35,570 nucleotides of DNA from Chara braunii (lineage: Eukaryota; Streptophyta; Charophyceae; Charales; Characeae). The stretch lies in NCBI GenBank assembly GCA_003427395.1, contig BFEA01000675.1, positions 41,594 through 77,163 of the forward strand, in the 5' to 3' direction. The translations under genes and the position numbers were made by a program. Below, in pieces: positions 29,603 through 35,570 of the stretch; position 1 is the first letter of the stretch; each line of letters begins with the position of its first letter. The notes beneath the pieces are model-generated. The model was not told where the DNA came from. It saw nothing but the letters and a program-made list of their open reading frames with translations, and did not search any database.

Positions 29603-30969
29603 TTGGTGGAAGCCTATGGCAAGGATCCGTTCACGGCAGAGATCATACGCAAACTCGAAATGAAGGACAAGGTGACGTCTGGCGAGTTTGAGTTGGTCGA
29701 TTGCCTGGTGTTCCTCGAGAAGGCCGGGAATAAACGTTTGTGTGTGCCAAATAGAGAGTCTTTGAGTAGTTTCTTTCTAGAAGAGTGTCATGATGCCACT
29801 GGACATTTTCGGTATAAGAAGACTGCGGCTAACATGCTGCAGCATTTCTGGTGGCCCACGATGATGAAAGATGACAAACTGTATGTGGAGACTTGCCAAG
29901 TCTGTCAACGTGAAAAGCCTCGGACACAAGCTCCTCTTGGGCTACTCAAGCCCCTTCCGGTTCTGAAGAGGCCCGTTGAAAGGCTGTCCGTGGACTTCAT
30001 GGATACGCTGGTCACCAGCAAGAGTGGAATGAGGTATATCTACGTCATTGTGGATAGGTTTAGTAAGTATGCTAGGTTAGTAGCTATGCCGGAAACAACA
30101 AAGACCGAGTACGTCATCAAGCTGTTTAAGGAAAATTGGGTCAATTTGAGTTGGTCGATGGCCTGCTGTTCCTCGAGAAGGCCGGGAATAAACGTTTGTC
30201 TGTGCCAAATAGAGAGTCTTTGCGTAGTTTCTTTCTAGAAGAGTGTCATGACGCCACTGGACATTTTGGGTATAAGAAGACTGTGACTAACATGTTGCAA
30301 CATTTCTGGTGGCCCACGATGATGAAAGATGCCAAACTGTATGTGGAGACTTGCCAAGTCTGTCAACGTGACAAGCCTCGGACACAAGCTCCTCTTGGGC
30401 TACTGAACCCCCTTCCAGTTCCGAAGAGGCCCGGTGAAAGGCTGTCCATCGACTTCACCAGCAAGAGTGGAATGAGGTATATCTACATCATTGTGGATAG
30501 GTTTAGTAAGTATGCTAGGTTAGTAGCTATGCCAGAAACAACAAAGACAGAGTACGTCATCAAGTTGTTTAAGGAAAATTGGGTCAGAGACTTCGACTTG
30601 CCCAAGTCTATAGTCAGCGACTGGGATGTCCGATTTACCAGCGATTTCTGGAAGGCTGCAGTTGCTGAACAAGAAACGCAACTGCAGATGACCTCTGGAA
30701 ATCACCCAGAGGCGAATGGACAGGCTGAGCAAATGAACCGCGCTGTACAACACCTGTTGAGGCATTACATTAACCCTAATCAGGTGGACTGGGATGAGAA
30801 GCTTGCTCTCATTTCCAATTTGTACAACAACGCAATTCACAGCGCAACCGGGGTCAGTCCAAACAACCTGCTACGAACGTTCAAGCCTAGACTCCCTCTG
30901 CACTTCCTGCTACCGGAGAACCAGCCCACTGCTGCACCAGGCACTCTAGAATTTGCTTATCGTTATTAG
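29603..30969 (+). pseudogene. Gypsy integrase with internal duplication
   Basis: The HHCC zinc-binding domain (EECHDATGHF ... CQVCQ) and the start of the DDE core (VDFMDTL) occur once in 29684-30143 and again in 30145-30586. Only the second copy continues to VSDWDVRFTSDFW (second Asp) and NHPEANGQAEQMNR (Glu), then NPNQVDWDEKLALI. The second copy lacks five codons after the first Asp (IDFTSKSG versus VDFMDTLVTSKSG). The frame changes at the duplication junction, and a TAG at 30967-30969 ends it. Integrase would join element DNA to the chromosome. Confidence 0.92.
29687..30586 (+). repeat. Tandem duplication within integrase
   Basis: Unit 1 is 29687-30143 and unit 2 is 30145-30586, from TTTGAGTTGGTCGA to GGAAAATTGGGTCA. 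They are highly similar with scattered substitutions and a 15-base deletion in unit 2. The duplicated end points share GGGTCA.ATTTGAG-like junction sequence at 30138-30150. Confidence 0.93.
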
Positions 30970-30975
30970 AATCTC

Positions 30976-31547
30976 ATGCAGCAAGCAGTGGATAATATGC
31001 ATAAAGCACAGGCGACAACGATAGAATATGAGAACAAGTATTGCCGCCCATCTACGTTTCAGGTAGGGGACAAAGTCTGGATAAAAGCTTCGGAAGTGGG
31101 GCAGGAGCATGGGATCTCCCGCAAGCTCATGCCACAGTATTTCGGGCCATGGGAGGTTCTAGACATTGTCGGAGATGATCCCGATATGCCTTCCTATGTA
31201 ATACGGATCCCTGGTCACCTTCGCACTTACCCTGTCTTCCATGCCTCCAAACTTGCACCTTTCAAGGAAACTGATCAGTTTCCCTCTAGTCGGTCTATGC
31301 TGCTCCCAACCATGGATGGAGAGGACTACATCGACGACATCGTCGACCACAGGGAATGCCGGTTTCAAGACCAACAGGCAGGGGCCGTCCTCCAAAGCCA
31401 AAGCTGCAGTATCACGTTCGGTTCAAACATCACGCTGATCCTAAGGAGGACAGATGGTTCACCAGGGAGGAACTGATGCAGACCGCTCCACAGGTTGTCG
31501 CTCACTATGAGAAGGCAGTGCATAAAGGAAAGTGCCAGCTCGAGTAA
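30976..31547 (+). pseudogene. Integrase C-terminal GPY/F region and chromodomain
   Basis: FQVGDKVWIKA, KLMPQYFGPWEVLDIVGDD, YVIRIPGHLRTYPVFHASKL is the GPY/F-type tail. EDYIDDIVDHREC (about 31321-31360) is the start of a chromodomain. The remainder, LQYHVRFKHHADPKEDRWFT and REELMQTAPQVVAHYEKA, is in another frame (31356-31547) after a frameshift near 31370. Chromodomains of this branch are known to direct insertion to histone-marked chromatin. Confidence 0.85.
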
Positions 31548-31572
31548 ACTTCTCAGAGGACTGTCGAAGTAT

Positions 31573-31583
31573 AGAGGAGGGAA
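31573..31583 (+). other. Polypurine tract
   Basis: AGAGGAGGGAA lies immediately before the 3' LTR start TGCGAG and would prime plus-strand synthesis. Confidence 0.85.
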
Positions 31584-32335
31584 TGCGAGTCTCAAGGCCT
31601 CGATAAGCCTTACTGGGCCCTGTTTCAGCAAGAACGGCCGCCCTAAGTGAAGGCGGGCCTTGCAAGTGACGAGAGGCCTATTTTGGGCTTTTCATGCAAC
31701 TGGGAAATTCAGGCAGCTGCGCAGCGCCAGTTGGTTGAGTAAGCCCAGGTCCTGCCTGCCTTTTCCCGATTGTATCTGAGGCAGGCCCTGGGCCAGAGAC
31801 AAGGCACAAACTGCATGCAGCACGCTGGGCAGTTAGACACGCGTACCCACCCGGGGGCCTGTGGAATATTCTGGCCTCAGGCACTTGGGGCCTACTGGGA
31901 GCTTCTGGGCAGGGGCCCAGCGCAGCCAGACAGCACGCAGCAGGCAGGCCACTTCCATAAAGGAAAGTGCCTGGCTCCGCATTTGGCATTCGGGCACTCG
32001 CTGCTTATGCGCAAGTGCTGCTGCACCAGCTGCTGGAGCGAGTGCCTACGTGCTCACGGGCGAGCAGGGAGAGCAGGCAGCCATAGCCAAGCTGCCCTGC
32101 CCATTGCTGGATGGGGCGGATGGTGGTCCTTGGGTGCACATGGCATCTGTGTGGGAGGGATCGAGGTTGTGAGTGAAGCGTGAGACATACCTGGTGCTTG
32201 AGGCGAACGGCATTGGCCGAGATCTGCCCGTACTCCGGGAAGCTGTTGACGTCACCAGCGGCATTGTAGATAGGCTAGATAGGATCTGCCTTTCGTAGTC
32301 TGGGCGCTGAGGGATTCAACATTGGTTCATAGAAC

Positions 32336-32505
32336 GTTGTACCCGTTTCTGGGCACTTGAGATCCTTGCCCAACCCAGCCCATAAGGGCCATGCGTACTT
32401 GACGTCATCCCCACCTTCCTCCAGTATATCACTGGCAGTTTTTTGTGAGTGCAGCACATCGTTGCGATGTCTTAGCAACACAAAACGAGGGTTGCGNTCN
32501 TTATA

Positions 32506-32538
<33 letters not shown>

Positions 32539-32666
32539 TGACAGCCATGCAGCACCTGTATGAAGTCAAAGTACATCTCTTACGAGGAGTTTCTTTCATA
32601 TGTCAAGGGCTGGTAAGGTTTTGCGCGTTGTATCGAATTAAACCACATGCTCCACCACTTGTGCAG

Positions 32667-32718
<52 letters not shown>

Positions 32719-32822
32719 AGTGTTTGACGCGTTAGCTAGGTCCCTCATCGAATCGCCCCCCAAAACCACCGGGCGCAGACCAAGGACCAACACTCATCGT
32801 TTACAGCATGGACTACCAGGGT
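32336..32822 (-). pseudogene. Mitochondrial small-subunit rRNA fragment (NUMT)
   Basis: The minus strand carries universal SSU rRNA blocks: CCCTGGTAGTCCATGC, AACTCAAAGGAATTGACGGG, TTCGATACAACGCGCAAAAC, GCTGTCATCAGCTCGTGTCG, GTTGGGTTAAGTCC and GGAGGAAGGTGGGGATGACG. TCGTTTTGTGTTGCTAAGAC and GCATGGCCCTTATGGGCTGG are what I recall of plant mitochondrial 18S-type (rrn18) rRNA and differ from plastid or bacterial 16S. Only about the E. coli 790-1230 equivalent region is present. Ns are at 32497 and 32500. It is a fragment inside an LTR, so not a functional gene. Confidence 0.88.
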
Positions 32823-32951
32823 CATTTTGAATTTAAATAAAAAATGGACTATATCATTCTCTGAGTTTTTGTTTTGATTGCAATATCAAGTCAATCTGTT
32901 CCGAAAATTTAGGATTCAATAATTTCATCTCAGAGATCCAGCGGCCGTATT

Positions 32952-33230
32952 CCCCAATTAAGATTCAGAACTTCGCGTTAGCGCCTTCTCTTCGATCCTT
33001 TGATAGGGTCGAGTCCCACGGGTAATGGAAAGTGGAAAAGAGAAACGTTTGAAAACCTTAGCAGCACTATTCAATTTGAGTTTTCGACCTAGTGTGGCCA
33101 TGGCGGAATATTGTATGATATATTGAATACGACGCAGCTTGGTACGATTGTGTACAAAACTATAATAATTACAAACACCTTGTAGAATCTGATTAAATTT
33201 TTTAAGAATCTTTGCAATATCCAAGTTCAC
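32952..33230 (-). pseudogene. Group II intron maturase C-terminal fragment (NUMT)
   Basis: About 90 open codons on the minus strand include KFNQILQGVCNYYSFVHNRT and RRIQYIIQYSAMATLGRKLK, then LNSAAKVFKRF. This is the domain X signature of group II intron maturases (N.YS...K..YI...S...TL.RK.KL....VF..F). It lies on the same strand and in the same insertion as the mitochondrial rRNA fragment, so a mitochondrial intron ORF is the likely source. A further 33-codon open stretch (32852-32951, minus, YGRWISEMKLLNPKF) may be its continuation in another frame or an adjoining sequence. The 5' end is cut by the LTR junction. Confidence 0.75.
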
Positions 33231-33400
33231 CCAATGATGATGGGACTATTCCAACATTGTCACTCGTGAGCTTTTGCTGTGCTCTTATTTGATGGAACTC
33301 AAGTTGAAATTCTGCTTTTGGTTCGAGGTCAAGACTATCTGGTTTCATGTGTATGATGCTACTTGGTTTCTGGAATCAGCTATCGCTCATTTTCCGTGCA

Positions 33401-34283
33401 CTTCAAGGTGAAATACGGTAATAGGTAGATGATGTTCTGCATTTCATGGTGTGACACAATTGTATAACTCGAATCACAAGCTCACTGTGTTCTCTTGAAC
33501 CAGTCCCATCCTACCACCCCTCTCGATGTGTCTCCTGGCGCACCCCCACTCCTTTTCCATCTTACCTCATGTGAGGAACATCACTCTCTACTGGAGTAAC
33601 CTGACCAGACAGCAGACGCGGGCACTGACGCTGAATGAGCTCCCCCATTCAGCCCCAGTTGAGGCACTAGCGTACAAGCCTCGTTATATTGCAAAGTTCT
33701 CAACTAGTCCCATGAGCAGTGAGGGCCCCCATAGGCAGTGTCTAATGGTCGGCTAACCAAGGTCTAACCCATGAGCCCCTCTTAAGCACCAACCTAGAAC
33801 AGCTCGCCGAGCTCGGTTCATATATGGCTACTGTTGGTTGTTGAATACGCTGGTTCTTATGTGAGCTAGTGGGATATCATAGTCTGTCTGGATGTATGTG
33901 GTTACTTTCTGCTACTAATGAGCCTTGCTTATGTCTGTTCGCTTGGGAGAATCGACCAGTGGTAATTGTGGAGACCTCGACCCTCATCAACTACTCCCGA
34001 CCAACGTCTGATAACCTACCTCCCCAGAATGGGTCTACAGACATTGAGAGTAGGACAAACCCGTTGATTCGACATTGGTTTCCCTACAAGGCACCCCTGC
34101 CCACCATAGGACTGCCATGGTATCACCATGCACCCAAACAGCCCCTTACCACTCTCCGTCCCGAGAGAGTAGCATCCATCCACATCAACTCTCCTGCAGG
34201 AAAGACACACGTCCCCACCCAAATCCGTCCAGAGGATCATCCCTAGCTGATATGATGAACAGTATGTATAGACATGATGAATG
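33401..34283. other. No gene recognised
   Basis: It starts with a 30-base block shared with 22827-22860. The frames at 33526-33756 and 33869-34246 have no recognisable domain. Confidence 0.45.
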
Positions 34284-34354
34284 AGCGTAGTATGGAGTTG
34301 AACCCGGGACCTCCAAATTTAATATCAGAGCTCTACCCACTGAGCTATTGAGGT
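34284..34354 (-). pseudogene. tRNA-like sequence 1
   Basis: On the minus strand TAGCTCAGTGGGTAGAGC is a full D-arm/A-box and CCCGGGTTCAACTCC is a T-loop/B-box at the normal spacing. The acceptor ends (ACCTCAA and CTACGCT) and the T stem pair poorly, so it is a tRNA-derived pseudogene or SINE head. No anticodon is assigned. Confidence 0.7.
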
Positions 34355-34439
34355 CATTAGTCTGTCAATGCACTATGCCATTCTCGGAACAAGTACGTGG
34401 GGTGCAACGTACACCAACCAATTGTGCTCGGGGGAAATT

Positions 34440-34511
34440 GTGGGCCGACAAAGTCGAGCCCGCAACCTCCCCATTGCAACACCGGAGCTCTGCCCGCTGA
34501 GTTACCCCGCA
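34440..34511 (-). pseudogene. tRNA-like sequence 2
   Basis: The minus strand reads GGGGTAACTCAGCGGGCAGA then GC, and GGGCTCGACT at the T-loop position. It is more degenerate than its neighbours and lacks a paired acceptor stem. Confidence 0.6.
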
Positions 34512-34571
34512 CTTGCTTACCAACTGGCCGTCTCGAAGGTAAGACGCCAAGCATGCCACAGGCACTATCAG

Positions 34572-34643
34572 GGGGGCAATGGGAGTTGAACCCACGACCT
34601 CCTGAGTGCCGCTTGAACGCCTTACCAACTGAGCTACACCCAG
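34572..34643 (-). pseudogene. tRNA-like sequence 3
   Basis: The minus strand reads GGGTGTAGCTCAGTTGGTAA at the D-arm and GTGGGTTCAACTCCCAT at the T-arm, which forms a good five-pair stem. The acceptor pairs partly (GGGTG with TGCCC). The anticodon arm does not fold cleanly. The minus-strand frame here gives the SSVGKAFKRHSGGRGFNS pattern that typically comes from translated tRNA genes. Confidence 0.75.
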
Positions 34644-34649
34644 TTGGCC

Positions 34650-35570
34650 TCCATTGGCCAGTCAGTGGGATCACCTTGTCCTAGTACTAGCCTACACTAG
34701 CCTACTCAACTCTTTCCCCCTTGTCATCAAAGTGGTTCCCACCAGTGTCTAATAAAAAAACATGCACCGGTGGATCCCTCATGCCGAATACCAACTAGCG
34801 GTAGGTCTTCTCCGCCTTCTTCCCATCACTCTCCCAATCTCCCGGACAACAGATGGAAAGAAGACAAAGCAAAGGACACTTGAGTACAGGAAGACAAAGG
34901 GAATTGAAGGGAAGGTAAGGGGTGTGGAATGAAAATGAAAGCATAGGAAAGGATAAGACAAGGCTCGAGAATCAGTCTGTCCATGATGACAGAGGACATA
35001 AACTGTAAGGATGAGATAGATGGATGAGGATACATAAAACCTAGCTGATCAATCTCAGTACAATAATTGCCAGAATGGATGGCATTAAACCACCGGTACT
35101 TGGCCTACCTATCGGCCACGGAAAAAAAATAGAGTAGAAACATTTCTAGTCGGGTGAACTTGGGTGCTCCTGTACTGGCCCATATGTTTCCTAACATCGT
35201 GGCTTGTATATGGGCACGGCTTTAGGAAGTACTGGTGGTTTAAGCATGCCTACCGAACAGTCTCGAGAAAGGGCGTGCCTATTGCAGGCCAATACAGCAC
35301 AATGCCAGATGTCCGCAAAATGGGCGTATAGAGTCTGGATGCAGAGGGTGCCTGCAGCCAGGGAAGGAGGGGCAGTCGTCTACACACATGGATGCAGAAA
35401 CATGTCATTGCAGTGATTGTGAGCCGGTGATGGCCACAGCAGTGTAACACTTATTGTATCTGTGCCAAGGAAGAAGGTCGCAGAATGTTGATACATTGTC
35501 CTGCTGTGGTGCAGAGGCAGAGAAACGATCTTCTCTATACATATAAAGGAAAACGCGGGTCTCGCGTGAC
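34650..35570. other. No gene recognised
   Basis: A purine-rich tract of AAGGAAGACAAAGG type lies at 34855-34970. No domain, RNA or clear repeat was seen. Confidence 0.45.

Larger units (their letters stand above)
23319..33400 (+). mobile_element. Ty3/gypsy chromovirus-type LTR retrotransposon, decayed
   Basis: A complete layout in order: 5' LTR (23319-24242), primer-binding site (24246), long leader, gag with zinc knuckle, protease, reverse transcriptase, RNase H, integrase, chromodomain, polypurine tract (31573-31583), 3' LTR (31584-33400). Integrase after RNase H identifies Ty3/gypsy, and a C-terminal chromodomain identifies the chromovirus branch. Frameshifts and stops interrupt every module, so it is non-autonomous. 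The 3' LTR carries about 900 bp of mitochondrial-type DNA. Outer flanks (CCTTT and CTTCA) do not form a clear target-site duplication. Confidence 0.93.
31584..33400 (+). repeat. 3' LTR, interrupted by mitochondrial-type DNA
   Basis: 31584-32328 aligns with the first part of the 5' LTR, up to the sequence GATTC.ACA.TGGTTC. About 33234-33400 aligns with its last part (GATGATG.GACTATTCCAACA to TTTCCGTGCA). The intervening 32329-33233 is absent from the 5' LTR. Without it the LTR is about 910 bp, close to 924 bp. Confidence 0.92.

Noticed and set aside
32336-32822. Bacterial contamination or plastid 16S rRNA
   Set aside because: The sequence lies inside an LTR with LTR sequence on both sides. 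The TCGTTTTGTGTTGC and CATGGCCCTTATGGGCTGG blocks fit plant mitochondrial rRNA better. A functional gene is excluded by length.
34357-34674. Minus-strand protein with SSVGKAFKRHSGGRGFNSHCPP
   Set aside because: This is the familiar product of translating through tRNA-like sequences, not a protein gene.

Overview
This is nuclear DNA from a eukaryote, most likely a green plant or streptophyte alga. The one intact gene is a PPPDE (DeSI-type) peptidase that resembles the plant proteins with an HVYDVTN start. The LINE and the chromodomain-bearing Ty3/gypsy element are plant-like. The embedded organelle fragments look like plant-type mitochondrial rRNA and atp1. Very long (GA)n tracts and the repeat load would fit a charophyte such as Chara, but that species-level idea is inference only.

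Layout. 1-5.2 kb is a mobile-element nest: two antisense LTRs of one gypsy family (21-719 and 4509-5212, the second with an adjacent antisense primer-binding site and leader) bracket a 5'-truncated sense-strand LINE (722-4162) that ends in an A-tract. 5.2-8.8 kb has no recognisable gene but holds short dispersed repeats and a near-perfect 30-bp-stem foldback at 6249-6315. 8.8-10.5 kb holds the apparently intact, intronless PPPDE peptidase gene (8952-9698), which sits among (GA)n/(CT)n microsatellites. 10.5-17.9 kb is repeat-dominated: tandem duplications, a long inverted-repeat pair (about 13.08-13.39 and 14.2-14.5 kb), a foldback at 12396-12506, and a U2 snRNA retropseudogene with target-site duplication (15006-15092). 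A 760-base assembly gap follows (17898-18657).

18.7-23.3 kb contains an array of three U6 snRNA-derived copies interleaved with A-rich tracts and tRNA-like (SINE-like) heads (19932-20420), a mitochondrial atp1 fragment (20978-21126), several diverged tandem repeats, and a second copy of the LINE 3' region (23149-23310).

23319-33400 is a nearly full-length chromovirus-type Ty3/gypsy retrotransposon: two LTRs, a tRNA-iMet-type primer-binding site, gag with zinc knuckle, protease, reverse transcriptase, RNase H, integrase, chromodomain and polypurine tract. It is inactivated by scattered stops and frameshifts and by an internal tandem duplication in integrase. Its 3' LTR carries an insertion of about 900 bp of mitochondrial-type DNA (small-subunit rRNA plus a group II intron maturase end). 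The right flank carries three tRNA-like sequences on the minus strand (34284-34643) and otherwise nothing recognised.

Overall the window records layered retroposition: LTR elements, a LINE, probable LINE-mobilised spliceosomal snRNAs and tRNA-derived sequences, and repeated capture of mitochondrial DNA around a single host gene. I did not see a convincing new multi-gene system. The most noteworthy items are the snRNA/tRNA chimeric array, the mitochondrial insertion inside an LTR, and the two strong foldbacks.
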